From: Oscillospiraceae bacterium
GTDB lineage: Bacteria; Bacillota; Clostridia; Oscillospirales; Ruminococcaceae
Length of the DNA stretch: 64,000 nucleotides
Assembly: GCA_030539275.1 (NCBI GenBank)
Contig: JAUNSK010000008.1
Span: 1-64,000, forward strand
Direction of reading: 5' to 3'
The notes under the pieces were generated by a model. That model did not search any database, was not told where the DNA came from, and saw only the letters and a program-made list of their open reading frames with translations. Below are positions 9,341-17,031 of the stretch, piece by piece (the stretch's first letter is position 1; every line of letters begins with the position of its first letter). The position numbers were made by a program, and so were the translations under genes.

Positions 9341-9397
9341 ACCTATCAATAAACAATTCATAATTTCTGACGATTAATTGATTGTTTATTGATAGGT
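9341..9397 (-). terminator. Long AT-rich hairpin, probable spo0A terminator
   Basis: A perfect 17-bp inverted repeat (9341-9357 with 9381-9397, loop 23 nt) begins 46 bp after the spo0A stop. On the minus strand it is followed by ATTTTTATATT. The stem is AT-rich, so efficiency is uncertain; it may also act as an mRNA 3' end or a protein-binding palindrome between spo0A and the argG promoter. Confidence 0.6.
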
Positions 9398-9442
9398 TTG
9401 TCTCTATCTGTCAATATCAAATACTACCGGTATTCAATATAA

Positions 9443-10210
9443 TTAATTAGGAAGAACTGATTTATACTGCAGTCTGAGTTTATCCGTGATAAGTGCTATG
9501 AATTCAGAATTTGTCGGTTTTCCTTTGCTTGTATTCACTGTATATCCGAAGAACGAATTGAGTGTTTCAACATTGCCTCTGTCCCATGCTATTTCGATAG
9601 CATGACGAATGGCACGTTCAACTCTTGAGGATGTGGTCTGGAATTTTGTCGCTACGTTAGGATATAATGATTTTGTAACACTCTCCAGAAGATCCTGATC
9701 ACTCAGTGAAGATAATATTGCTTCTCTTAAATAATGATATCCTTTAATATGTGCCGGAACTCCGAGCTGATGAATAACATCTGTAACAACAATCTCAAGG
9801 TCATGATTTTTATCAATTCCTGTTGAAACTGTTTCGCTGTTCTGGGTAAGTGATATTATTCTTTCCTTGAGCGTATTGACATCAAAAGGTTTAAGCATGA
9901 AGTATGCCGCTCCGCCCTGCATAACCTGCTTTTCAACAAACGGATTATCATATGCGGATGTTACAATAAACGCAGGCATCTTGCATCCGGATTCCGATAC
10001 CTTTTTTATAATCTCAATAGCGTCTATCTGAGGCAGGACTGCATCTATTATAACGACATCAGGTGAATCATTTTTGATTGAATCCAAAATCTTTGAACCA
10101 TCCTTTGGTCTTGTTACAACGTACCATCCCAGGCCTCTTAACGTATTTGCACATGCTATACCGTATTCTACACTGTCATCACCAATTAATACTCTAATTT
10201 TGCTGATCAT
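9443..10210 (-). CDS. spo0A: Stage 0 sporulation response regulator Spo0A
   Basis: Master transcription factor of sporulation and post-exponential gene expression. Start at ATG 10210 ([12 protein letters not shown]), with AGGAGG 8 nt upstream, gives 255 residues; the longer frame has no ribosome site. The receiver domain (about 1-120) has the acidic pair D11-D12, the phosphorylation site D56 and the LKPF lysine. The DNA-binding domain shows the Spo0A-specific [16 protein letters not shown] and [16 protein letters not shown] segments, the latter the recognition helix. DAVLPQ around the phospho-Asp replaces the common LxMP form. Its normal upstream neighbour spoIVB is nearby but on the other strand. 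Confidence 0.96.
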   Translation of the reverse strand: MISKIRVLIGDDSVEYGIACANTLRGLGWYVVTRPKDGSKILDSIKNDSPDVVIIDAVLPQIDAIEIIKKVSESGCKMPAFIVTSAYDNPFVEKQVMQGGAAYFMLKPFDVNTLKERIISLTQNSETVSTGIDKNHDLEIVVTDVIHQLGVPAHIKGYHYLREAILSSLSDQDLLESVTKSLYPNVATKFQTTSSRVERAIRHAIEIAWDRGNVETLNSFFGYTVNTSKGKPTNSEFIALITDKLRLQYKSVLPN

Positions 10211-10242
10211 TATTAAACCTCCTAATTTATTACTGCAAACAT

Positions 10243-10271
10243 ATATTACCATATTTTTCAAGTTTGAGCAA
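10243..10271 (-). promoter_or_regulatory. Candidate spo0A promoter
   Basis: Minus-strand TTGCTC (10266-10271), 17-bp spacer, TAATAT (10243-10248). It resembles a sigma-A site; a sigma-H promoter, known for spo0A in Bacillus, was not identified with confidence. Confidence 0.45.
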
Positions 10272-10404
10272 TACCTTTTTCAAGAAAAAAATACATTATA
10301 CGATTTTTCATCGGAATTACCAATTCTCTTCCAATTTTTAGTAATCGTTTTGTAACTTTTCGCAACCGGAAGTCGTGTTAATGATTATACATTATATCAT
10401 TCTC

Positions 10405-10875
10405 TTATATCTTCTTTTTATTTCTTTTAACTCGGTTATCATATGACAAATAATTCATAAGCGCAATAATTAAAATAACTACAAAATGCCCCAGGGTCGG
10501 CAGATGCCTGGCGAGATAAATCTGCGAATACGGCTGTAGATTCTCGTCAGAAAACCCTATTTTCTGTGCCTGAGATACAATTAGAATAAGACCTGTCATA
10601 CACGCTGATATTCCAGGAATCTCTGCAATTAACACAGAAAGGCCTTTTTTATGCAGTACCATTACAGTCGCAGTTACCATAAGAATACCCGACGCGAAAA
10701 AACAGCCTGATGCAGCAGCAAGCTTTGTAAAATCATCCGGCACAAGCAGTCCTGCACTTCGGTTATCAATTGCCTCATATATAATTCCGGCACCGCCTGC
10801 AAGATTAAAAAAAACTGCGTAAATCACTGTTATTAAAATTAAAATAATTTTTAATATTATTTTGAAAACCTTCAT
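10405..10875 (-). CDS. Unknown four-helix membrane protein
   Basis: A 156-residue protein with four likely transmembrane segments (about residues 5-27, 50-75, 82-103 and 128-147), a Lys-rich start (MKVFKIILK) and a very basic tail (RVKRNKKKI). No catalytic motif or family was recognised. It lies between spo0A (same strand, downstream) and the divergent spoIVB, in a position where sporulation genes would be expected, but nothing in its sequence ties it to sporulation. No clear promoter was identified. Confidence 0.6.
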   Translation of the reverse strand: MKVFKIILKIILILITVIYAVFFNLAGGAGIIYEAIDNRSAGLLVPDDFTKLAAASGCFFASGILMVTATVMVLHKKGLSVLIAEIPGISACMTGLILIVSQAQKIGFSDENLQPYSQIYLARHLPTLGHFVVILIIALMNYLSYDNRVKRNKKKI

Positions 10876-11052
10876 TTTATATCATCCTTATAAATATAAC
10901 GTAAATTACAGTTGTAATATTAATCAAAAATAAGAACATCAATATACTTTAATATTTTTTATCATGCCGCCAATATTATTAATACGGGAATAAATTTTTC
11001 GGGCAAATAAGTGACGTCTGCGAATACATCAGCAGACAGATTTGAGGCTATT

Positions 11053-12273
11053 ATGATAAAACTTATCAAAAGGTTAACCATATTTCTCTCTGTTTTTTGC
11101 TTTATGGTATTTTTTATACTTTGCTACTTTTGTGCAAATCTTCCCGACAGCTTTTACCGGGACAAAAACGTGTCAAAAGAATTTTCGGTCAATGCAGCCC
11201 TTAAGGTCACAGCAGATGATCATGGTGCTGTCAATGCCGGTTTTTCGCTTAATGCAGCATTTCCGGGAGCATCGCATTCAACACTTAAGTTCATGGGACT
11301 TATCCCTGTAAAAAATGTTGAAGTTCATGATATAGATGTTCCGGAACTCGTGCCCTGCGGAACACCGTTCGGAATCAAGATTATGATGGACGGTGTTATG
11401 GTGATAAGCACCGGAGAAATTCAGTCAGGTGCCGGAACTACATCACCAGCCGGCATGGCCGGAATTCAGAAGGGTGACATAATCAAATCAATTAATTCGA
11501 TAAATGTTTATTCTAATGATGATATCTCCAGAATATTGTCAGGCTGCTCACAAAATGAGACAGTTGAAATAGATCTTTGCAGAGACGGAAGGACTATCAG
11601 GGTTCATGCTGTTCCTGTATACTCAAGTATTGATAAAAAATATGAACTGGGGCTCTGGGTACGTGACAGTTCAGCAGGGATAGGAACCGTTACTTACTAT
11701 AATACAAGCAACGGAACTTTTGGCGGACTCGGACATCCTGTATGTGATTGCGATACCGGCGAAATTCTTCCTCTGTCAAGCGGCGAGGTAGCAGATGTTG
11801 AAATACGAACTGTAAAAAAGGGTAAGGCAGGGTATCCAGGTGAACTTCAGGGATACTTTACAGATTCATCACCATGCGGAGAGCTCTATATAAACAATAA
11901 ATTCGGAGTTTTCGGGAAAATGGATAATCCGTGTCCCGGAGCAAAAACAATTCCTATGGGACTAAAGCAGGAAATAAAAAAAGGAAAAGCATGTATTTAT
12001 TCAACGCTTTGCGGGGACAGTCCTGAATCCTATGAAATAGAAATAACTGAAATAAATTACGCCAACACTGATACTTCAAAAAATATGATCATAAAAATTA
12101 CTGATCCTGAGCTTCTGTCTAAAGCAGGAGGAATAGTCCAGGGTATGAGCGGCAGCCCGATTATTCAGAACGGAAAGCTTATCGGTGCTGTAACGCATGT
12201 ATTTGTAAATGACCCGACAATGGGATATGCAGTTTTTTGTGAAAACATGTATGAAATGAGCTTTGTTAATTAA
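11053..12273 (+). CDS. spoIVB: SpoIVB-type serine peptidase (S55) with PDZ domain
   Basis: In spore formers SpoIVB is secreted from the forespore into the intermembrane space and cleaves SpoIVFA, triggering pro-sigma-K processing. I start at ATG 11053 (MIKLIKR) with TTGAGG upstream, giving 406 residues; a GTG at 11011 would add 14 residues before the membrane anchor. One N-terminal transmembrane segment (about 8-30) is followed by a PDZ domain (about 120-190, AGMAGIQKGDIIKSINS) and the S55 peptidase domain with the histidine in GLGHPV and the nucleophile serine in GMSGSP. Presence beside spo0A supports the identification. Confidence 0.9.
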   Translation: MIKLIKRLTIFLSVFCFMVFFILCYFCANLPDSFYRDKNVSKEFSVNAALKVTADDHGAVNAGFSLNAAFPGASHSTLKFMGLIPVKNVEVHDIDVPELVPCGTPFGIKIMMDGVMVISTGEIQSGAGTTSPAGMAGIQKGDIIKSINSINVYSNDDISRILSGCSQNETVEIDLCRDGRTIRVHAVPVYSSIDKKYELGLWVRDSSAGIGTVTYYNTSNGTFGGLGHPVCDCDTGEILPLSSGEVADVEIRTVKKGKAGYPGELQGYFTDSSPCGELYINNKFGVFGKMDNPCPGAKTIPMGLKQEIKKGKACIYSTLCGDSPESYEIEITEINYANTDTSKNMIIKITDPELLSKAGGIVQGMSGSPIIQNGKLIGAVTHVFVNDPTMGYAVFCENMYEMSFVN

Positions 12274-12275
12274 AT

Positions 12276-12321
12276 AAAAAATCGGATTGCAGTTCGTAGT
12301 GAAACTGTAATCCGATTTTTT
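12276..12321. terminator. Bidirectional terminator between spoIVB and HPr gene
   Basis: AAAAATCGGATTGCAGTT pairs with AACTGTAATCCGATTTTT over an 8-nt loop, giving T runs on both strands. It serves the convergent spoIVB and HPr genes. Confidence 0.92.
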
Positions 12322-12332
12322 CGTATATTATA

Positions 12333-12605
12333 TTATGCCTTTTCGTCACTGAAGCCACTCTCAACGAGATCAACAAGTGCATCAACCGCTACCTTTTCAT
12401 CTGAACCGTCAGCTATGATTTTTATTGATGTACCGCCTACTATACCAAGAGAAAGAATACCCAACAGGCTCTTAGCGTTTACTCGGCGTTCTTCCTTCTC
12501 GATCCAAATAGATGCCTTGAACTCATTAGCCTTCTGAATGAAAAAAGTTGCTGGTCTGGCATGCAGGCCAACCTGATTCTGTACCATTACTTCTTTAACA
12601 AACAT
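12333..12605 (-). CDS. ptsH: HPr-family phosphocarrier protein
   Basis: A 90-residue HPr. The active-site His15 sits in GLHARPA, where PTS enzyme I transfers phosphate, and Ser46 in VNAKSLLGIL is the site used by HPr kinase in Firmicutes, so the protein can serve both sugar uptake and catabolite repression. The presence of His15 argues against Crh, which lacks it. No other PTS gene is adjacent. Two consensus-like promoters lie upstream, giving leaders of about 110 and 185 nt. Confidence 0.92.
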   Translation of the reverse strand: MFVKEVMVQNQVGLHARPATFFIQKANEFKASIWIEKEERRVNAKSLLGILSLGIVGGTSIKIIADGSDEKVAVDALVDLVESGFSDEKA

Positions 12606-12721
12606 ATAAAACTCTCCTTGTTTTAAATATTATACATATCCGGCAGTTATACTGTTACACCGCAGCACATATACACAAAACTGTTTATACTGATTGACGA
12701 TGCATATATCTCATACGGAAT

Positions 12722-12750
12722 ATTATAGAAAAACCAATAACATAAATCAA
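12722..12750 (-). promoter_or_regulatory. HPr gene promoter, proximal
   Basis: Minus-strand TTGATT (12745-12750), 17-bp spacer, TATAAT (12722-12727), about 110 nt upstream of the start codon. Confidence 0.6.
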
Positions 12751-12795
12751 GTAATAATAACCATTGATTAAAATGCAAAAATCCGTCTAATTGAT

Positions 12796-12824
12796 ATTAT
12801 ACAAGCTATTTGCTTTTGAGTCAA
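12796..12824 (-). promoter_or_regulatory. HPr gene promoter, distal
   Basis: Minus-strand TTGACT (12819-12824), 17-bp spacer, TATAAT (12796-12801). It is the stronger of the two and leaves a leader of about 185 nt. The rest of 12606-12972 holds no gene that I can support. Confidence 0.75.
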
Positions 12825-12972
12825 CGCAAATTTATCATATATCGGGAGTTTACACATAATTTCTACGCATTGATTACGCAAGAAATATTTACACGTTTGG
12901 TTTTTGTCGATATTAACGAATTTTATTTAAGCTTCACAATTTTCAACACTAATTTATATTCAAGATTACTTT

Positions 12973-13680
12973 TCACTTATCAGACTTATGCATATTTATA
13001 TATTTTTCGAACATATCCGGTCTCAGCTGTCTGGTTATCTCAAGGCTTTTGTTATGCCTGAATGCTTCAATGTTTTTATGATGTCCTGACAGCAGAACTT
13101 CGGGAACCGGCATGCCCTCCCACACCTCAGGTCTTGTATACTGAGGATATTCAAGCAGTCCGTTATAATGACTTTCATCCTGATAACATACTTCATCTGA
13201 CAAAACGCCGTCGCACATACGTGCAATACAGTCTGAAAGAACAAGGGCAGGCAGTTCACCGCCTGTAAGCACATAGTCGCCGATAGAAATTTCTTCATCA
13301 ACTATTTTATCAAGCACGCGTTGGTCAACACCCTCATAATGCCCGCAAATTATAAAAATATTACTGTAAGATGAAAACTCTGCTGCTTTTTGCTGAGTAA
13401 GCGTTTTACCCTTAGGCGACATATAGATCGTATGGGGAGTACAGCCAAGCTCTTTACACAGTTCAAGCCAGCATGTATATATCGGCTGTGCCTGCATAAC
13501 CATGCCCATTCCTCCACCGTACGGAGCATCATCGACTCTTCTGTGCTTATCATTAGTATATTCTCTTATATTGCGGCATGATATATCAATCAGCCCTTTT
13601 TTTCTTGCACGTCCTACTATACTTTCTGAAAGTACATTTTCACACATCTCAGGAAATAAAGTTGCTATGTCAATTCTCAT
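12973..13680 (-). CDS. trmD: tRNA (guanine37-N1)-methyltransferase
   Basis: Methylates G37 next to the anticodon, preventing frameshifting. Start at ATG 13680 (MRIDIATLFPEM) gives 235 residues and an 11-bp overlap with rimM; a TTG at 13686 is also possible. The SPOUT/TrmD core is clear: DDAPYGGGMGM, SPKGKTLTQ, ICGHYEGVDQR and the knot segment SIGDYVLTGGELPA with the catalytic-region Asp. It ends the ylxM-ffh-rpsP-khpA-rimM-trmD block; rplS, the usual next gene, is not present. Confidence 0.95.
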   Translation of the reverse strand: MRIDIATLFPEMCENVLSESIVGRARKKGLIDISCRNIREYTNDKHRRVDDAPYGGGMGMVMQAQPIYTCWLELCKELGCTPHTIYMSPKGKTLTQQKAAEFSSYSNIFIICGHYEGVDQRVLDKIVDEEISIGDYVLTGGELPALVLSDCIARMCDGVLSDEVCYQDESHYNGLLEYPQYTRPEVWEGMPVPEVLLSGHHKNIEAFRHNKSLEITRQLRPDMFEKYINMHKSDK

Positions 13681-14185
13681 CGTCAAAAAGTCCTTCCAGC
13701 GGAGTAATCAGCATTTTTTTATTTTCAAGATCAGTAGATTTAACAACATCAGGAATTGCCGGTATCAGATACTCCCTGCCCTGTCCGTTTACGGCATAAA
13801 CATCATTTGCACCGGTCTGCATTACCTCCGTTATGGTTCCATAGTTCTGACCTGACTGTGCATCCTCAACCTGCATCCCTATCAGATCTGATATAAAGAA
13901 TACACCTTCAGGAAGTTCAACGTCATCCCTGTCTATATATAATACCTTGTCTCTTAGTGCAGCAGCTTCCTCTACTGTATTATACCCGCAGAATTTTGTT
14001 ATTACCATATTCTTGAACACCCTTGATTTTTCAACCTCCAGGGTATTTTCGCCGTTTGTGTCTAAATACAGTGTATCAAATTCACAAAGAAAATCCGGTG
14101 AATCACACCATGGCTGAATTTTCACTTCACCCTTAAGGGCATGGACAGTCACTATTTTTCCGACTTCTAAAAATTTTTCAGACAT
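13670..14185 (-). CDS. rimM: 16S rRNA processing protein RimM
   Basis: Assembly factor that helps mature the 30S subunit head by binding S19. The 171-residue protein has the N-terminal RimM barrel (about 1-90, starting FLEVGKIVTVHALKGEVKI) and a PRC-like C-terminal barrel (about 97-170, EGVFFISDLIGMQVED and EYLIPAIPDVVKSTDLENKKMLI in two stretches). The 3' end overlaps trmD, so the two are translationally coupled. The 123-bp gap to khpA upstream has no gene. Confidence 0.94.
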   Translation of the reverse strand: MSEKFLEVGKIVTVHALKGEVKIQPWCDSPDFLCEFDTLYLDTNGENTLEVEKSRVFKNMVITKFCGYNTVEEAAALRDKVLYIDRDDVELPEGVFFISDLIGMQVEDAQSGQNYGTITEVMQTGANDVYAVNGQGREYLIPAIPDVVKSTDLENKKMLITPLEGLFDDEN

Positions 14186-14308
14186 AAACTTTTCTCCATT
14201 TTAAATAACTTAAAAAAGCCGTCCGGAACCGCACCGGATAATATAAAATACCCTGATGCCAGAATCCTGACAGCCCCATGTTCAGTATATTGACAGCTTT
14301 TAATATAT

Positions 14309-14542
14309 TTATTCTATCTCAAGAAGAACCTTCATGTCATTTCTTGCAGCACCTGCACGCATAAGTGTACGTATTGCCTTAGCGATTCTTCCCTGTTTGC
14401 CTATAACACGTCCCATATCGTTTTGTGCAACGTGAAGATGATATACCGTTATTCCTTCTTCGTTTGGTGCATCCTCTTCGATTTTAATAGCTGTCTTATC
14501 CTCAACAAGTCCCTCAACTATTGAATACAGTAACTCTTTCAT
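14309..14542 (-). CDS. khpA: KH-domain RNA-binding protein KhpA
   Basis: A 77-residue single KH-domain protein (YlqC/KhpA family). The KH GxxG-type loop is in VIGKQGRIAKAIRTLM (about residues 47-62). Known members bind small RNAs and mRNAs with KhpB and affect cell division and length in streptococci. Position between rpsP and rimM is the conserved Firmicutes arrangement. Confidence 0.93.
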   Translation of the reverse strand: MKELLYSIVEGLVEDKTAIKIEEDAPNEEGITVYHLHVAQNDMGRVIGKQGRIAKAIRTLMRAGAARNDMKVLLEIE

Positions 14543-14633
14543 AATGTCCCTCCACTATTGTTTAATACTTAATCTCTTTTTTTTATAGAACAATCCGGAT
14601 AAATAACCCGGACTGCTGATACCTGTGGAAATA

Positions 14634-14680
14634 AATCATCAAGATACAGACACAAGGTCTGTATCCTTTATCTGATGATA
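14634..14680 (-). other. Intercistronic hairpin between rpsP and khpA
   Basis: GATACAGAC (14643-14651) pairs with GTCTGTATC (14657-14665), extended outward by ATCATCA/TGATGAT. It starts directly at the rpsP stop codon. There is no T run on the minus strand, so it looks more like an mRNA-processing or stability stem, or a partial attenuator, than a terminator. Confidence 0.5.
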
Positions 14681-14923
14681 TTACATAGCGCCGTTCTTCT
14701 TAAGAATGTTCTTAACGCTTTCAGTTGGCTGTGCACCGCTCTTAAGCCATTTGCTTGCCTTCTCGTTATCAACGTTAATAACGCTTGGATTCTTTGTAGG
14801 ATCATAGAAACCGATCTCTTCGATAAATCTGCCGTCTCTAGGATATCTTGAATCAGCAACGACTATACGATAAAAAGGAGTTTTCTTAGCTCCCATTCTC
14901 TTTAATCTGATTTTAACTGCCAT
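14681..14923 (-). CDS. rpsP: 30S ribosomal protein S16
   Basis: An 80-residue S16 with the typical N-terminus [21 protein letters not shown] and the [14 protein letters not shown] segment (about residues 30-43). It binds 16S rRNA early in 30S assembly. It is followed by the hairpin at 14634-14680 and preceded, 87 bp upstream, by ffh in the same operon. Confidence 0.97.
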   Translation of the reverse strand: MAVKIRLKRMGAKKTPFYRIVVADSRYPRDGRFIEEIGFYDPTKNPSVINVDNEKASKWLKSGAQPTESVKNILKKNGAM

Positions 14924-15009
14924 CTATATTCACCTCCGTTATATTGTTTTGCGTTTTATTTATATTAATGCAAAATAATCATAATTATTATCTGCAGTAA
15001 TATCATTAA

Positions 15010-16386
15010 TTACATCTGGCCGCCCATAGGACCGCCCATATTGTCAAAATTCATTCCGGCAATACGTTTTTTCATCTTTTTCGCAGAAACGCCTTTTCCT
15101 GCTTTACCAAACTGCTTCATAATTTTCTGCATCTGGTCAAACTGTTTGAGAAGTCTGTTGACATCTTCGACCTTCATTCCGCTTCCTGCTGCAATACGCT
15201 TCTTGCGGGACGGGTTAATGATTGACGGTTTGGTTCTCTCAGCCTTTGTCATAGATGTTATCATAGCGTCTACACGCTCAAACTGTCTTTCATCAACATC
15301 CATGTCCTTTACCTTGTCACCAAGACCAGGAATCATTGAAAGCAGACTCTTGATCGAGCCCATTTTCTGAATCTGTTTAAGATAGTTTCTCAGGTCATCC
15401 ATATCAAATGTATTTTCCTGAAACTTCTTTGCTATCTTCTCTGATTCATTTATATCAACTGTACTCTCTGCTTTTTCAATAAGTGTAAGCACATCACCCA
15501 TTCCAAGTATACGTGATGCCATACGTTCAGGATGAAACGGCTCAAACTCATCAAGCTTTTCACCCATGCCGACAAATTTTATTGGTTTGCCGGTTACAGC
15601 AAGTACTGACAGTGCAGCACCGCCTCTTGTATCAGAATCAAGCTTTGACATCAGTACACTGTCTATTCCGAGTGCATCATCAAATGCCTTGGCAACATTA
15701 ACAGCATCCTGACCTGTCATTGCATCGACAACGAGCATAATTTCGCTTGGATTTGTCTTTGCTTTTATGTTTTTAAGCTCGTCCATTAGTTCTGTATCTA
15801 TATGGAGACGTCCGGCTGTATCGAGAATAACGATATCGTGTCCGTAGTCTTTGGCATATTTTATTGATTCAGAGGCAATCTTAACGGGATCAGTCTTTCC
15901 CATTTCAAATACTTTGACATCTGCCTTTTCACCTACTACCTGCAGCTGATTGATAGCAGCCGGTCTGTAAATGTCACAGGCTACCAGCAATGGTCTGTGT
16001 CCCTGGGACTTGAAATATTTCGCAAGCTTGGCTGAATGTGTTGTCTTACCTGAACCCTGAAGTCCGCACATCATAATCACACAAGGTGGTTTTGACGGCA
16101 TATTGATTCGTGTATTTGAATTTCCCATTAAAGAGCAGAGCTCTTCATTTACAATCTTAACTACCATCTGTGCAGGTGTCAGGCTCTTCAGTACATCCTC
16201 GCCAACCGCTCTCTCTGATACCTTTGCTACAAAATCCTTAACGACCTTGTAACTTACATCAGCTTCAAGAAGCGCCAGTCTTACTTCTCTCATAGCCTCT
16301 TTTACATCGGATTCATTAAGCTTTCCACGTGATTTAAGCCTTTTGAATACATTATTGAGTTTATCCGACAAACCCTCAAATGCCAT
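15010..16386 (-). CDS. ffh: Signal recognition particle protein Ffh (SRP54)
   Basis: GTPase that binds signal peptides and SRP RNA and delivers ribosomes to FtsY at the membrane. The 458 residues form an N domain (about 1-90), a GTPase G domain (about 95-295: P-loop GLQGSGKTTHSAKLA, DTAGRLH, SKLDSDTRGG) and a methionine-rich M domain (about 300-458) with the RNA-binding SGM-type helix. The C-terminus MGGPMGGQM is short. It lies 22 bp downstream of ylxM. Confidence 0.97.
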   Translation of the reverse strand: MAFEGLSDKLNNVFKRLKSRGKLNESDVKEAMREVRLALLEADVSYKVVKDFVAKVSERAVGEDVLKSLTPAQMVVKIVNEELCSLMGNSNTRINMPSKPPCVIMMCGLQGSGKTTHSAKLAKYFKSQGHRPLLVACDIYRPAAINQLQVVGEKADVKVFEMGKTDPVKIASESIKYAKDYGHDIVILDTAGRLHIDTELMDELKNIKAKTNPSEIMLVVDAMTGQDAVNVAKAFDDALGIDSVLMSKLDSDTRGGAALSVLAVTGKPIKFVGMGEKLDEFEPFHPERMASRILGMGDVLTLIEKAESTVDINESEKIAKKFQENTFDMDDLRNYLKQIQKMGSIKSLLSMIPGLGDKVKDMDVDERQFERVDAMITSMTKAERTKPSIINPSRKKRIAAGSGMKVEDVNRLLKQFDQMQKIMKQFGKAGKGVSAKKMKKRIAGMNFDNMGGPMGGQM

Positions 16387-16408
16387 GCAGGCACCTCCTT
16401 AAAAAGTC

Positions 16409-16780
16409 TTAACCAAGCAATTCCTGAGTGCCTGATATACATTCAAGAATAACATTGACATCTTCAGTCACACTGATAGAGTGCATATATTTTATATTAT
16501 ATTCTTTTAATGACTGTGCACGGACTTCCATCTTTTCGACTAGTTCCCTGCAACCATATATTTTCTTTACAAATCCGAGTTTCTGCTCAAAATCATCAAG
16601 GTACTGCTGGGCGCGTTTTATTGCATCATGTACGCCCTGTCTTGTGATGGCCTCATTTTCCGCAATCTCAGAAAGCGAAAGGTCCTCATAATAATACAGT
16701 TCCATAATATCCTTCTGTTTGTCTGTCAGCAGCCCGCCATAATAATCAAGCAGTACAGCATAATCAAGATTTTTACTCAT
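16409..16780 (-). CDS. ylxM: YlxM-type helix-turn-helix protein (SRP operon)
   Basis: A 123-residue UPF0122-family protein. The N-terminal half resembles a sigma-70 region 4 helix-turn-helix (LTDKQKDIMELYYYEDLSLSEIAE in two stretches, then ITRQGVHDAIKRAQQYL). YlxM is known to associate with SRP in Streptococcus; a role as a transcription regulator has not been shown. First gene of the operon, directly downstream of a perfect promoter carrying a palindrome, which would suit autoregulation. Confidence 0.9.
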   Translation of the reverse strand: MSKNLDYAVLLDYYGGLLTDKQKDIMELYYYEDLSLSEIAENEAITRQGVHDAIKRAQQYLDDFEQKLGFVKKIYGCRELVEKMEVRAQSLKEYNIKYMHSISVTEDVNVILECISGTQELLG

Positions 16781-16795
16781 ATAATCCTCACTGCC

Positions 16796-16833
16796 TATAT
16801 AATTGTAAAGCTTCGAACCTTTACAATTATATA
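16796..16833 (-). repeat. 15-bp palindrome overlapping the ylxM-ffh promoter
   Basis: TATATAATTGTAAAG (16796-16810) and CTTTACAATTATATA (16819-16833) are perfect inverted repeats around an 8-bp centre. The distal arm contains the -10 box, so the palindrome spans the -10, the likely start site and the early transcript. It may be an operator or a 5' stabilising stem. Confidence 0.75.
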
Positions 16834-16854
16834 TCAGAAATTATTTTTTGTCAA
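16826..16854 (-). promoter_or_regulatory. Promoter of the ylxM-ffh-rpsP-khpA-rimM-trmD operon
   Basis: Minus-strand TTGACA (16849-16854), 17-bp spacer, TATAAT (16826-16831): a perfect sigma-A consensus. The leader to ylxM is about 40 nt. Confidence 0.9.
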
Positions 16855-16956
16855 GCATTTTTTTATAATAGCAATACTGTTTAATCATTTAACATAACAA
16901 ACATATTTATGATATGTTCTAAAAATTATATAATGTAAGCATTCTGCACAAATATG

Positions 16957-16990
16957 AAAAACAGACCCGGTTGGTTCCGGGTCTGTTTTT
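16957..16990 (-). terminator. Terminator of the transglutaminase-dockerin gene
   Basis: AAAAACAGACCCGG pairs with CCGGGTCTGTTTTT around TTGGTT. T runs occur on both strands, but the gene it follows is the minus-strand one ending at 17032. Confidence 0.9.
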
Positions 16991-17031
16991 ACAGGAAATA
17001 TGAGAAAAACTGATTGTTTGTAGGTTGCTTT

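Noticed and set aside
16796..16833. tRNA-like signal (AAAGGTTCGAAGC) near the ylxM promoter
   Set aside because: Only the TTCGA resembles a T-loop; no acceptor, D or anticodon arms can be built.
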